Positions 8,218-17,120 of a DNA stretch of 53,537 nt are shown piece by piece. The notes under the pieces are model-generated. The model did no database searches. It was not told the origin of the DNA and saw only the letters and a program-made list of their open reading frames with translations. Source of the stretch: a bacterium (GTDB taxonomy: Bacteria; Vulcanimicrobiota; Xenobia; Xenobiales; JADMJV01); assembly GCA_018780265.1 (NCBI GenBank), contig JADMJV010000174.1, forward strand, positions 1-53,537. Reading direction: 5' to 3'. The first letter of the stretch is position 1; every line of letters starts with the position of its first letter. The position numbers and the translations under genes are program-made.

Positions 8218-9480
8218 TCAGTCTTCGAAATCGGCGCGCACGATTTTGGCGCCCAGCACCGCCAGTCGCTTTTCGATCTCCTGGTAGCCCCGGTCGATGA
8301 AATTGACTCCGCTGATGGTCGACTCGCCGTGGGCGGCCAGAGCGGCGCACACCAAAGCCCCGCCGGCCCGAATGTCGGGTGCATCTACGGGGGCGCCGTC
8401 GAGTTGTTTGACCCCGCGAATGATCACGTCGCGATGGCTGACGCGCACATCCCCGCCCAGGCGCACCAGTTCCATGGCATACATAAAGCGGCCGTTAAAG
8501 ATGTTTTCGGTGACGGTGGTGGTACCTTTGGCCAGGGTGGCCAGGGCCACCAACTGGGGATGCAGGTCGGTGGGGAAGCCCGGATAGGGCTCGGTAGAAA
8601 CCGAAATCGGCTTGATGGGGGAACGCCCCCGAATGCGGATGTGGTCGTGACCGATCTCCAGGTCCTGACCCATTTCCTGGAGCAGTTCCAGCAGGCTTTC
8701 CAGGTGGCCCGGCACGCAGTTCTCGATGACCACGTCACCCTGGGTGATAGCTCCAGCCACCAGGTAGGTGCCAACCTCAATGCGATCGGCCACCACGCTG
8801 TAGTCGCAGCCGTGCAGCTTTTCCACCCCGGTTACCCGCATGGTCTGACGTCCCAGGCCGTCGATCTTGGCCCCCATAGCCACCAGGAAGTTGGCCAGGT
8901 CGACAATTTCTGGCTCGCGGGCACAGTTTTCCAGCACCGTTTCGCCTTCAGCCACCGTGGCTGCCATCAGGCAGTTCTTGGTGGCGCCCACGCTGACTTT
9001 GGGGAAAAGGATATGGGCGCCCCGCAATTTGTTGGCATTGGCGCGCACAAAACCGCGCTGGCTGGTGACCTCGGCCCCTAATTTGCGAAACCCGGCCAGA
9101 TGCAGATCGACCGGGCGTGAGCCCAGGTTGCAGCCACCCGGCAGCGACACTTCGCCTTCGCCATAAGCGGCCAGCAAAGGCCCCATAATGTCAAAGGAGG
9201 CGTTCATTTTGCGCACCAGATGGTCGGGTGCTTTGGTGGTGGTCAGGGTGGACGTATCCAGCTTCATCAAGCCTTCTCCGTCATACTCGACCAGGCAGCC
9301 CATGGACTTGAGAATTCCCGTCAGCGTCCAGACGTCGCTGATGTTGGGAACCCGCCGTAAGGTTACCGGGCCTTTGGCCAGCAAGGCCGCCGCCATGATC
9401 GGCAGGGCAGCATTCTTAGCACCATTGGCCTCCAGTCGGCCGTGTAGCGGAATGCCCCCTTGAACCACAAGGCGCGCCAT
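8218..9480 (-). CDS. murA: UDP-N-acetylglucosamine 1-carboxyvinyltransferase
   Basis: MurA transfers enolpyruvate from PEP to UDP-GlcNAc, the first committed step of peptidoglycan synthesis, in the cytoplasm. The 420-residue length and motifs fit. GAKNAALP holds Lys22-Asn23, which bind UDP-GlcNAc. Cys117 in LPGGCNLGSRPVDLH is the PEP/fosfomycin-reactive Cys, so the enzyme should be fosfomycin-sensitive at the target level (inference from the family). Later blocks GYPTDLHPQ-like PGFPTDLHPQLVALA and AGGALVCAALAAHGES are also typical. It begins 6 bp after atpC ends and is the last gene of the ATP synthase operon. An atpC-murA neighbourhood is known from several bacterial phyla. Confidence 0.97.
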   Translation of the reverse strand: MARLVVQGGIPLHGRLEANGAKNAALPIMAAALLAKGPVTLRRVPNISDVWTLTGILKSMGCLVEYDGEGLMKLDTSTLTTTKAPDHLVRKMNASFDIMGPLLAAYGEGEVSLPGGCNLGSRPVDLHLAGFRKLGAEVTSQRGFVRANANKLRGAHILFPKVSVGATKNCLMAATVAEGETVLENCAREPEIVDLANFLVAMGAKIDGLGRQTMRVTGVEKLHGCDYSVVADRIEVGTYLVAGAITQGDVVIENCVPGHLESLLELLQEMGQDLEIGHDHIRIRGRSPIKPISVSTEPYPGFPTDLHPQLVALATLAKGTTTVTENIFNGRFMYAMELVRLGGDVRVSHRDVIIRGVKQLDGAPVDAPDIRAGGALVCAALAAHGESTISGVNFIDRGYQEIEKRLAVLGAKIVRADFED

Positions 9481-9486
9481 GCTTTG

Positions 9487-9870
9487 CTAACCTTTCAGCG
9501 ACAATTGAGCTTGTAGAAAAGCGATCTGAGCGCGCGTACGGGGATTGTCATCGTCCGTCAAGGTGCGCTCCAGGTCGGCTATCCTGGCGGTCACCTTGGC
9601 GCTGTCCACCTGACCCGCCTCGACAGCGTCGTCCACCAAACAGACCACCTGGTCATTGGCTATGGTCGCGAAACCCTCGGCTACGGCAAAGATCTTCTTG
9701 CCCTCGCGCGAGACAACTTCGACCACGCCCGGCTGCAGCATGCTTACCAACGGAGTGTGCGAAGGCAGCACACCCATCTGACCCATGACGCCCGGAAGTT
9801 GGACGCGCAGAGCCTCGCCGGTAAATTGGGTCGCCTCGGGTGTTACCACCTGGACGGTGAGATGAGACAT
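9487..9870 (-). CDS. atpC: ATP synthase F1 epsilon subunit
   Basis: The 127-residue protein starts with the family's beta-sandwich (LTVQVVTPEATQFTGEA, LPGVMGQMGVLPSHTPLVS, AEGFATIANDQVVCLVDDAVE) and ends with two short helices (VTARIADLERTL and TRAQIAFLQAQL). The C-terminal helical hairpin that can brake rotation is therefore present. Epsilon sits on the central stalk with gamma and couples F1 to the c-ring. Its ATG overlaps the last base of atpD (9870), so translation is probably coupled. The length is slightly shorter than the E. coli protein (139). Confidence 0.96.
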   Translation of the reverse strand: MSHLTVQVVTPEATQFTGEALRVQLPGVMGQMGVLPSHTPLVSMLQPGVVEVVSREGKKIFAVAEGFATIANDQVVCLVDDAVEAGQVDSAKVTARIADLERTLTDDDNPRTRAQIAFLQAQLSLKG

Positions 9871-11321
9871 CAGGCCATCGCTCCTACTTCAACACCCATG
9901 CTGCGCGCGGATTCGAGCACTTCTTCGAGTCCGCCCACCATGTAGAAGGCCTGCTCGGGAAGGTGGTCGAGCTTGCCCGAGCATACTTCCTTGAAGCCCT
10001 TGATGGTGTCGCCCACCTTCACGTATTTGCCGGGACGGCCCGTGAAGATTTCGGCGACGTTGAAGGGTTGCGACAGGAAGCGCTGGATGCGGCGAGCCCG
10101 ACCCACCACGATGCGGTCTTCCTCAGACAACTCTTCGACGCCCAGAATGGCGATGATGTCCTGCAGGTCTTTGTAGCGCTGCAAGATCTCCTGGGTGCGA
10201 CGGGCTACTGCGTAGTGCTCGTCGCCCAAGAAGCGGGGCTCCAACAGGCGTGAAGTAGAGGCCAGCGGATCCACGGCCGGATAGATGCCTTGCTCAGAGA
10301 TGGAGCGGCTCAACACCGTGGTCGCATCAAGATGGGCGAAAGTGGTGGCCACGGCCGGGTCGGTGATGTCGTCGGCGGGCACGTAAATCGCCTGCACCGA
10401 AGTAATCGAGCCCTTGCGAGTGGAAGTGATACGCTCTTCCAGTTGGCCCATTTCGGTGGACAGAGTGGGCTGATAACCCACGGCCGAGGGCATACGCCCC
10501 AGCAGAGCCGAGACTTCGGCGCCCGCCAACACGAAGCGGAAGATGTTGTCCACGAAGAGCAGCACGTCCTGGCCTTCTTCGTCGCGGAAGAACTCGGCCA
10601 GGGTAACTCCGGTGAAGGCCACTCGGAAGCGCACTCCCGGAGGCTCGTCCATCTGACCGAAGACCAGGGCGGTGTTTTTGATGACGCCTGACTCTTTCAT
10701 TTCCAGCCAGAGGTCGTTGCCTTCACGAGTACGCTCACCCACGCCGGCAAACACGGAGAAACCGCCGTGCTCTTTGGCGATATTGTGAATCAATTCTTGA
10801 ATCAACACGGTCTTGCCCACGCCAGCGCCGCCGAAGAGGCCGGTCTTGCCACCGCGCGAGTAGGGAGCCAGCAGGTCCACCACTTTGATGCCCGTTTCAC
10901 GGACCGTGGTGGTGGGTTCTTGCTCGGCCAGCGGGGGCGCGGTGCGCAAAATTGGCATCGTCTTGGTAACTTCGATGGGGCCGCCGCCGTCGATAGGCTC
11001 GCCCAACACATTGAACATTCGTCCCAGAGTGGACCGTCCTACCGGCACCGAAATCGGTGCGCCAGTATCATGTACACCCATACCGCGGCGTAGACCGTCG
11101 GTTGAGCCCATGGCCAGGCAGCGCACGCGGTTGTTGCCTAACTCGCTCTGCACTTCCATATGCAGATACTTGACGTGCGCAGGCATGTTGCCTTCTTCGT
11201 AACCGCGAAACACTTCGCGTTCCACCTTCACGTCGTTATAGAGTTGGGGCAACTCGCCCGCCGGGAACTCGGCGTCGACCACCGAACCCAGAATTTGAAC
11301 AATTTTGCCTATGCCTGCCAT
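9870..11321 (-). CDS. atpD: ATP synthase F1 beta subunit (catalytic)
   Basis: The 483-residue catalytic subunit is complete. It has an N-terminal beta-barrel (KIVQILGSVVDAEFP), the P-loop GGAGVGKT at 164-171, the GERTREGNDL motif holding the catalytic Glu, and ALVFGQMDEPPGVR. The DELSEED region reads GVEELSEEDRIVV. The length fits the family. It makes and hydrolyses ATP at the alpha-beta interfaces of F1 on the cytoplasmic side. It follows atpG by 12 bp and overlaps atpC. Confidence 0.98.
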   Translation of the reverse strand: MAGIGKIVQILGSVVDAEFPAGELPQLYNDVKVEREVFRGYEEGNMPAHVKYLHMEVQSELGNNRVRCLAMGSTDGLRRGMGVHDTGAPISVPVGRSTLGRMFNVLGEPIDGGGPIEVTKTMPILRTAPPLAEQEPTTTVRETGIKVVDLLAPYSRGGKTGLFGGAGVGKTVLIQELIHNIAKEHGGFSVFAGVGERTREGNDLWLEMKESGVIKNTALVFGQMDEPPGVRFRVAFTGVTLAEFFRDEEGQDVLLFVDNIFRFVLAGAEVSALLGRMPSAVGYQPTLSTEMGQLEERITSTRKGSITSVQAIYVPADDITDPAVATTFAHLDATTVLSRSISEQGIYPAVDPLASTSRLLEPRFLGDEHYAVARRTQEILQRYKDLQDIIAILGVEELSEEDRIVVGRARRIQRFLSQPFNVAEIFTGRPGKYVKVGDTIKGFKEVCSGKLDHLPEQAFYMVGGLEEVLESARSMGVEVGAMA

Positions 11322-11333
11322 GTTATGCTCCTC

Positions 11334-12197
11334 CTACTTCGAGGATCGGAGGGCTTCTGCGCCTCCGACGATCTCCAGAATCTCTTTAGTGATGTTGTCT
11401 TGACGAATACGATAAAACTGCAGAGTCAATTCGCCGGCCAGTTTGTTGGCGTTGTCGGTGGCCGAAGACATCGACTTGAGCCGGGCCCCTAGTTCCGACA
11501 CTCTGGACTCGGCCAGAATTCGGTAGATGATATTCTGCAGGTAGCGCGGCAACAAAATGTTCAGTGCTGCCTCAGCCGAAGGTTCGAAGTCAAAGTTGAC
11601 AGAGGCCGAGGGAAGCCCGGCCACCGCATCTTTGGAAATGGGTAGAATCTGCTCCATGGTTGGCTTCTGGGTGACTGCGCTGATCGACTGACTGTAGAAG
11701 ACCTGCACCTCGTCTACCGTTCCATCCAGAAACCAGTCCGTCAATTGATTGGCCAGTTCCTGAGCAAGTGCAAAAGTGGCCTGCCACCCCAGCACCGACT
11801 TTTCGATGGGGATCTTGCGGCGACGCAAGAACTTGTCACCCTTGCTACCCACCTGAACGAGCTTATAGTTGTCGGCTTTGGCAGCACCAACGGTCCCCCA
11901 GACCAGCTTTAGCAAGTTGTTGTTGTAGGCACCGCACAGGCCTTTGTCGGAGGTCACCACCAGATAGGCCGTGCGTTGAACCGGACGATTTTGCATGAGA
12001 GGATGAGAAACATCGTCGCTGCTCGTCGTCAGGTCTTGCACCACCTCTTTGAGCAGCTTGGAATAAGGGCGAGCCGCCTTCAGGACGTCCTCTGCCTTCT
12101 TAATGCGAGCCGCTGCGACCATTTTCATGGCCTTGGTGATTTGCTCGGTATTCTGCACCGCTTTGATGCGGCGCTTTAGGTCTCGCTCGTTAGCCAT
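11334..12197 (-). CDS. atpG: ATP synthase F1 gamma subunit
   Basis: The 287-residue rotor subunit has the conserved N-terminal helix (DLKRRIKAVQNTEQITKAMKM) and the C-terminal helix with SELGARLKSMSSATDNA, which pair to form the central shaft. The core strand VTSDKGLCGAYNNNLLK is intact. No cyanobacterial-type regulatory Cys insertion is visible, arguing against chloroplast/cyanobacterial redox control. It lies 7 bp after atpA and 12 bp before atpD. Confidence 0.97.
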   Translation of the reverse strand: MANERDLKRRIKAVQNTEQITKAMKMVAAARIKKAEDVLKAARPYSKLLKEVVQDLTTSSDDVSHPLMQNRPVQRTAYLVVTSDKGLCGAYNNNLLKLVWGTVGAAKADNYKLVQVGSKGDKFLRRRKIPIEKSVLGWQATFALAQELANQLTDWFLDGTVDEVQVFYSQSISAVTQKPTMEQILPISKDAVAGLPSASVNFDFEPSAEAALNILLPRYLQNIIYRILAESRVSELGARLKSMSSATDNANKLAGELTLQFYRIRQDNITKEILEIVGGAEALRSSK

Positions 12198-12204
12198 CCG
12201 TCAC

Positions 12205-13725
12205 CTAGGCCAGACTGGCCTTGAATTGTTTGACATAGGTTGCCAGGGCTTCTTTCAAAGCGGTTTCCACCTCAGGGGTGACGGCTTTTTTCTCCTGGAT
12301 CCCGCTGCTGATTTGGGGGAACTTTTCAGCTACAAAGGTGTGGAAGCCCTCCTCAAAACGCTCGATGGAGTTCAATGGGAGTTCGTCGAGATAGCCTTTG
12401 GTGGCGGCGTAAATAATCGCCACTTGTTTTTCCACCGCCATCGGCACAAATTGCCTTTGTTTGAGCACCGCCGTGATACGTTCACCACGGGTCAACTGGT
12501 CACGACTGGCTTTGTCCAACTCGTCCGCCGATAGTTTGGTATAGGCGGCCAGGTTGCGGTATTGGGCCAGGTCGAGACGAAGTGGACCGGCCACGCCTTT
12601 CATGGCTTTGATTTGAGCGGCGCCACCTACACGTGAGACCGACAGACCCACATCCACGGCCGGTCGAATACCTTGATAGAACTGGTCGGTATCCAGATAA
12701 ATCTGACCGTCGGTGATGGAAATCACGTTGGTGGGAATGTAGGCGGACACGTCGCCCAACTGGGTTTCGATGATGGGTAGGGCGGTAAGAGATCCGCCGC
12801 CCAGTTCGTTACTGAGTTTTGCCGAGCGCTCCAGCAAACGGGAGTGCAAAAAGAAGACGTCTCCGGGATAGGCTTCGCGGCCGGGGGGGCGGCGCAGTAG
12901 AAGCGAAATCTCACGGTAGGCCTTGGCGTGTTTGGTGAGATCGTCATAGACAATCAGCACGTGCTTGCCAGCATACATCATGTGCTCGGCGATGGCGCAA
13001 CCGGTGTAGGCTGCAAGATACAACATCGCTGGCGGATCGTTGGCGGTGGCGGCCACGATCACGGTGTGCTTGAGGGCATCGTAACGGCGAAGGTCTTCCA
13101 CGATCGACGAGATGGTGTTGGTCTTCTGGCCGATAGCCACATAGACACACAGCACACCGGTATCTTTTTGATTGATGATGGCGTCGAGCGCGATGGCGGT
13201 TTTGCCCGTCTGGCGGTCGCCGATAATCAACTCGCGCTGGCCACGGCCGATCGGGACCAGGGCATCGATGGCTTTTACGCCGGTCTGCAGAGGCTCATGC
13301 ACGGGCTGCCGTTCAGGCACAATCGGAGCAGTGAACTCCAGGGTGCGGGTGGTTTCCGTTTCCATAGGGCCTTTGCCGTCGATGGCTTCACCCAGAGCGT
13401 TGACCACGCGGCCCAGCATCCCGTTGCCCACGGGGACCTCGCTGATGCGGCCGGTGCTCTCGACGCGGTGACCTTCTTTGATGTCACTGTCGTTTCCCAA
13501 CACAACCACGCCGAGGGTATCCTCTTCCAGGTTCATGGTCAGGCCCATCTGGCCGGTCTCGAACTTGAGCAACTCACCATTGCGAACCGAGCGGAGGCCG
13601 TGAACCGTTGCGATATTGTCGCCCACCTTAATGACCGAGCCATACGGCTGCTCCTGGACGTCGGGCTGGTAGCCCTCGATCTCTTTTATGAGGATATCAG
13701 AAATTTCTTCGGCACGAATCGCCAT
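12205..13725 (-). CDS. atpA: ATP synthase F1 alpha subunit
   Basis: The 506-residue non-catalytic nucleotide-binding subunit has an N-terminal segment that binds delta (IRAEEISDILIKEIEGY). Its P-loop is GDRQTGKT at 169-176. The Arg-finger region SVSRVGGAAQIKAMK and the family signature PAVDVGLSVSRVGG are present, with the usual helical C-terminus. It forms the F1 hexamer with beta. The start is preceded by an AGGTTAATACG-like ribosome site in the 4-bp gap after atpH. Confidence 0.98.
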   Translation of the reverse strand: MAIRAEEISDILIKEIEGYQPDVQEQPYGSVIKVGDNIATVHGLRSVRNGELLKFETGQMGLTMNLEEDTLGVVVLGNDSDIKEGHRVESTGRISEVPVGNGMLGRVVNALGEAIDGKGPMETETTRTLEFTAPIVPERQPVHEPLQTGVKAIDALVPIGRGQRELIIGDRQTGKTAIALDAIINQKDTGVLCVYVAIGQKTNTISSIVEDLRRYDALKHTVIVAATANDPPAMLYLAAYTGCAIAEHMMYAGKHVLIVYDDLTKHAKAYREISLLLRRPPGREAYPGDVFFLHSRLLERSAKLSNELGGGSLTALPIIETQLGDVSAYIPTNVISITDGQIYLDTDQFYQGIRPAVDVGLSVSRVGGAAQIKAMKGVAGPLRLDLAQYRNLAAYTKLSADELDKASRDQLTRGERITAVLKQRQFVPMAVEKQVAIIYAATKGYLDELPLNSIERFEEGFHTFVAEKFPQISSGIQEKKAVTPEVETALKEALATYVKQFKASLA

Positions 13726-13729
13726 CGTA

Positions 13730-14290
13730 TTAACCTCCTATGGCTACGGTGCCCACTTTGGACAGCCGCTCATGAATCTGAGTCAATTGGTGACGGACGC
13801 TTCCGTCGATTATGGTGTCTCCGATGCGAATCAGGAGACCTCCGATCAGGGAGGGGTCAACCTCGAACTGAAGCTCAACCTTCTTGCCGGTGTAGCTGAG
13901 CATTCGCTCCTCCACCTGGCGCACCAGATTTTCTTCCAGGGGAGCGGCGGACTGAACGATCACTTCAACCGTGCCCCGTTCGTTGCGCAAAAGCTCTTTG
14001 TAGGCTTTCACAATCAAGCCCAGATAGATTTCGCGATTCTTGTCTACCAGCACATACATAAAATGCAAGGTGGTAGGCGAAACACGATTTTCTAAGACCT
14101 GCTTCAAGATGGATTTCTTGGTCACCGAGGGCACCGTTGGGGATAGCATCGAACGCAACAAATCAGGATGCTCTCGGAGTTCGGCCTTGACTTTGAGCAG
14201 CTCGGCTAACTGTTCGTCAAGCTGGTTCTTCTTTTTGGCCATGTCGAAGAGAGACTGAGCGTAACGCCCGGCGATAGCATTAAGAAGCAC
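13730..14290 (-). CDS. atpH: ATP synthase F1 delta subunit
   Basis: The 186-residue delta/OSCP-type subunit joins the peripheral stalk to the top of F1. The N-terminal six-helix domain begins IAGRYAQSLFDMAKKKNQLD. The conserved C-terminal strand pair EVDPSLIGGLLIRIGDTIIDGS is complete. Its first 11 bases overlap the end of atpF (14280-14290), so expression is probably translationally coupled. Confidence 0.95.
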   Translation of the reverse strand: MLLNAIAGRYAQSLFDMAKKKNQLDEQLAELLKVKAELREHPDLLRSMLSPTVPSVTKKSILKQVLENRVSPTTLHFMYVLVDKNREIYLGLIVKAYKELLRNERGTVEVIVQSAAPLEENLVRQVEERMLSYTGKKVELQFEVDPSLIGGLLIRIGDTIIDGSVRHQLTQIHERLSKVGTVAIGG

Positions 14291-14774
14291 GTTTGACCGC
14301 CTTACTCAACACCAGCTCCGCGCTGGCGGTCTGGGCCTTGGTGTCGAGCACCTTGACCAGAATGCCTTCCACTTTTTGCATCGCCTGATTGGCCAGTTCG
14401 CGATTGAGGGCTGCCAGGGCATCGAGTCTGTTCTTTTCACACTCTCGTTGCGTTTTGGCCACCAAGTGTTCGGCGTCTCGCTGGGACCGCTCGGTGAGTT
14501 GAGCCTGGACACGAGTGATCTCTCGCTCGGTGGCCTCGCGCATCTCCTGCTTGTCGCTATCGAGTTTGACGTATTGGCTTTTCACTTCGGCTTCCAACTT
14601 CTGAGCCTGAGCCATCGTGGCCCGAATCTCATCGAGACGGGCCGTGATTTTCTTTTGACGTAACACGATTGCCTTTTCCATCGGAACAATCACGACGAAA
14701 TTGAACAACAGGAACATCAGGCCAAAGTTGAGTACCGAAATGAAGAGGCCAAAAGCGTGAAGCTCCAATTCCAT
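14280..14774 (-). CDS. atpF: ATP synthase Fo b-type stator subunit (second copy)
   Basis: The 164-residue protein has one N-terminal membrane helix (residues about 8-30: FGLFISVLNFGLMFLLFNFVV) and a long charged helix with 11-residue-type periodicity rich in Glu/Lys/Gln (AQAQKLEAEVKSQYVKLDS). That is the shape of a b subunit that clamps delta and alpha. It differs clearly from the preceding b-type gene (14777-15274), so the stator is probably a b/b' heterodimer as in cyanobacteria and purple bacteria. Which copy is b and which b' cannot be fixed from sequence alone. Gap to the upstream copy: 2 bp. Confidence 0.9.
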   Translation of the reverse strand: MELELHAFGLFISVLNFGLMFLLFNFVVIVPMEKAIVLRQKKITARLDEIRATMAQAQKLEAEVKSQYVKLDSDKQEMREATEREITRVQAQLTERSQRDAEHLVAKTQRECEKNRLDALAALNRELANQAMQKVEGILVKVLDTKAQTASAELVLSKAVKRAS

Positions 14775-14776
14775 GG

Positions 14777-15274
14777 CTATCCCTTCAACTGCGCCAGGAC
14801 TCGCTCCTGAGCGTCTTGTGTAAGACTGTTTCGGACGACCTTGCGGGCTACCGCCAGAGCGATGACTCCCGACTGCTCGTCCATACCGGCTTTGAGTTGC
14901 TCTTCTTCTGCATTCAGCCTGGCGGTGGCTTCTTCGGTTACCCGACCAGCTTCGTCCCGAGCCGCCTGCATCGTTTCGGCAACCTGTCCCTCGGTCTTGT
15001 CGATGGCTTCTTTGAGTTGATGAGCCAGTGCCAACCGCTGAGCTTTGATCTCTTCATCATAACGCTGCTTGATAGCCTTGGCGTTGGCGGCTGAGGCCTC
15101 GGCGCTGGCTAAAAGCCCATCGATCCTGGCGTCCCGCTCGTTGCGAGTCTTCAGGAGCGGGTCGTATATGGTAGCCCTCATCGCGTAATGAAAGGCCGTG
15201 AAGAGAATCAACTGCAGGGCAAACACCACCGGATGGAAGTGCAGGCTATACAGAAAATCTAGAATCGGTTCCAT
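14777..15274 (-). CDS. atpF: ATP synthase Fo b'-type stator subunit (first copy)
   Basis: The 165-residue protein has a membrane helix at residues about 12-32 (FHPVVFALQLILFTAFHYAM) and then a continuous charged coiled-coil helix (LLKTRNERDARIDGLLASAE onward). The C-terminus (DEQSGVIALAVARKVVRNSL) resembles the delta-contacting end of b subunits. It lies between atpE and the second b-type gene, the position of atpF' in b/b' operons. Divergence between the two copies is high apart from the general layout. Confidence 0.9.
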   Translation of the reverse strand: MEPILDFLYSLHFHPVVFALQLILFTAFHYAMRATIYDPLLKTRNERDARIDGLLASAEASAANAKAIKQRYDEEIKAQRLALAHQLKEAIDKTEGQVAETMQAARDEAGRVTEEATARLNAEEEQLKAGMDEQSGVIALAVARKVVRNSLTQDAQERVLAQLKG

Positions 15275-15325
15275 GCTCTTACCTCAAATAGCCCCGGGCC
15301 ATCGCCTCGTGGGAAGAAATGCTGA

Positions 15326-15544
15326 CTACAGTCCTTTGAGACCGTTGCTGATCACGAAGACCAGAAGTCCGAGGAACTCGATGAAGGCCAGACCGACCAA
15401 CATCGTGTTTTGAATTTTCGGTTGAGCTTCGGGGTTGCGCCCGATTGCTTCTACGGCCTTACCGACAGCGGTTCCCAGACCGATGCCAGGGCCGATCATT
15501 CCTAAACCGATCGCCAAACCGGCCGCCAAGTGCGCTGCATTCAT
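15326..15544 (-). CDS. atpE: ATP synthase Fo c subunit, proton-type
   Basis: The 72-residue hairpin of two membrane helices forms the rotor ring. Helix 1 has the Gly-rich pattern LAIGLGMIGPGIGLGTAVG. The polar loop is GRNPEAQ. Helix 2 carries the ion-binding carboxylate Glu56 in LAFIEFLGLLVF. The Gln of helix 1 and the Ser/Thr next to Glu that mark Na+-binding rings are replaced by Leu and Phe, so the ring should carry protons (inference from the known motif). Only one c gene is present. Confidence 0.96.
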   Translation of the reverse strand: MNAAHLAAGLAIGLGMIGPGIGLGTAVGKAVEAIGRNPEAQPKIQNTMLVGLAFIEFLGLLVFVISNGLKGL

Positions 15545-15616
15545 TGTGATATACCTCCATTGTGACTATCTTGTTGAGTTGTTGGGTTCTTTGACACCGC
15601 GAACGGTGCCGAAAAT

Positions 15617-16546
15617 TTAGTGGTCATCGGTGTGGATTGCGTGGCCGATGTAGCTGAGCAACAGCACCGAGAAGATCATCGCCTGCAAAAATCCCGCCAG
15701 TGCTCCCAGCACAGCCACGAAGCAGGTGGCGCCAAAGAGCACCAGGGTCAGCACCCAACTGAACAGGTCGCCCTGGTGGACCAGTTGCTCCATGATGTCA
15801 ACCAGGCTGGCTTTGACTGTGTGCTTGGCTGAGATGTTTCCATAAAGTCGCAGAGAGAGCGAAACGAGGGGCAGAAACCTGTCCACGACATTGAGTAGCA
15901 GAAACAAGAAGAAGAGAGGAAAGGCCATGATTTTAAGGGGACCGACCAGATCCCGGAAGATCATCGGGACGGGCTCCCAAAGCCGGGCGATCCAGGCCAC
16001 CAGTCCGCCAAATCCGCCGGGCCCACCGCTGTGGTGGTCCTGTTCACCGTGGTGGTGGATTTGGGTGTGTCCGTCCTTGTCGAGCTGATAATGCCCGCGC
16101 TCCGGGAAGATGAACTTTCGCAGTCCTAACAAATTGAAGGCCAGCACGGCCAGCACGGCCAGCGCCAGAGTGGTGCTGATCGAAATCGTAGGGCTCTCAA
16201 AGATCGAATATTCCTGGTGGGAGGCTTTATCGTGCCAGACGGGCCAGGGGATCAGCCCCATCCAGTTGGAGATAAGAATGTAGAGGAAGAAACTGGTTGC
16301 CAGGGGCACGTAGTTGCGCCCCTCCTTGCCCATAAAGCTGAATGCGATGCTTTCCAGCCAGTCAAAAATATGTTCATAGATGGCCACCAGGCCTTTGGGG
16401 ACGAGTCCCGCCTGGGTGCGCGCCACCAGGGCCGTGGTCAGCACTATGCCGATGACGATAGCAGAGGACCAGACCAGGGACCACTCATGTAGTCCCAGCC
16501 CCGCTCCGTGAGCTGCTGCGCTTGCAAATATCAAACTTCCCAACAT
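15617..16546 (-). CDS. atpB: ATP synthase Fo a subunit with His-rich loop
   Basis: The 309-residue membrane protein forms the proton half-channels beside the c-ring. The essential Arg233 lies in SLSLRLYGNISAKHTV. The membrane helix ending MGLIPWP and the C-terminal helices (LTLVLFGATCFVAVLGALAG, MIFSVLLLSYIGHAIH) are present. It is longer than the E. coli protein (271). The excess lies in a cytoplasmic loop at residues about 150-180 with seven histidines and several Asp (HYQLDKDGHTQIHHHGEQD). That looks like a metal-binding or pH-sensing insertion, though no such role is proven. It heads the structural atp genes and follows atpI by 10 bp. Confidence 0.95.
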   Translation of the reverse strand: MLGSLIFASAAAHGAGLGLHEWSLVWSSAIVIGIVLTTALVARTQAGLVPKGLVAIYEHIFDWLESIAFSFMGKEGRNYVPLATSFFLYILISNWMGLIPWPVWHDKASHQEYSIFESPTISISTTLALAVLAVLAFNLLGLRKFIFPERGHYQLDKDGHTQIHHHGEQDHHSGGPGGFGGLVAWIARLWEPVPMIFRDLVGPLKIMAFPLFFLFLLLNVVDRFLPLVSLSLRLYGNISAKHTVKASLVDIMEQLVHQGDLFSWVLTLVLFGATCFVAVLGALAGFLQAMIFSVLLLSYIGHAIHTDDH

Positions 16547-16556
16547 TACTGGGCTC

Positions 16557-16826
16557 CTATATTTCTTTGCCGCGGTGGCGGAACAACGTTATTGCCCGCG
16601 CCACGAAGGAAGCGACCAGAAAACCGGTCATGAATTCTCCCGCTTTTACCTGGGCCCACTGCAGGCTTACCATTCCCAGCAGGAAGGTCAGTCCCCAACG
16701 GCGGGCCGCCAGTTTTACTACACGTCCTGCCAGCAGGTGCTCGCCCAGGTTGTTACACAACTGTTCGAATTGCCACCAGTGCAGACAGGCCACCAGTATT
16801 CCCAGCAAAAAGCCCGCAGAATCCAA
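16557..16826 (-). CDS. AtpI-like ATP synthase subunit I
   Basis: The 89-residue small membrane protein has hydrophobic segments at residues about 5-20 and 45-55, plus a less regular one near 65-80 (FMTGFLVASFVARAITLF). It lies directly before atpB, the standard place of atpI, whose product helps assemble the c-ring. Sequence conservation in AtpI is weak, so the call rests mainly on size, topology and position. The gap to the AtpZ-like gene is 9 bp. Confidence 0.7.
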   Translation of the reverse strand: MDSAGFLLGILVACLHWWQFEQLCNNLGEHLLAGRVVKLAARRWGLTFLLGMVSLQWAQVKAGEFMTGFLVASFVARAITLFRHRGKEI

Positions 16827-16835
16827 CGAGATGCC

Positions 16836-17120
16836 TCACTTCATATATGGCCGCAGCAGTTGATAGACTGCCAAACCGGCCATCCCGAAACCAAGGACCC
16901 ACCCTACCAGACTGTATTGCGGATTCCCTGCTTTTTCACTGAGGTAGCGGCCAAAAGTCTCGCCCGCCATCAATGAACCAATTACCGCAAATCCCATCGA
17001 AAAAACCAGCCCTGGAGTTGCCTGGGGAGGCTCTCTAGAGACCTTGGTGCTCTCCTTTAGTTGCGCGATCTTGGCTTGCACCAGGTCGAGCTCGGAGGGC
17101 CCCTCGGCTTCCGGGTTCAT
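16836..17120 (-). CDS. AtpZ/AtpI-family membrane protein
   Basis: The 94-residue protein has a charged N-terminus (ELDLVQAKIAQLKEST) followed by two membrane helices (PGLVFSMGFAVIGSLMAGE and YSLVGWVLGFGMAGLAVYQL). This is the topology of AtpZ, which works with AtpI in Mg2+ handling or Fo assembly. Its ATG overlaps the wecB stop by four bases (17117-17120), tying the cell-wall genes to the atp genes in one transcript. Confidence 0.75.
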   Translation of the reverse strand: MNPEAEGPSELDLVQAKIAQLKESTKVSREPPQATPGLVFSMGFAVIGSLMAGETFGRYLSEKAGNPQYSLVGWVLGFGMAGLAVYQLLRPYMK

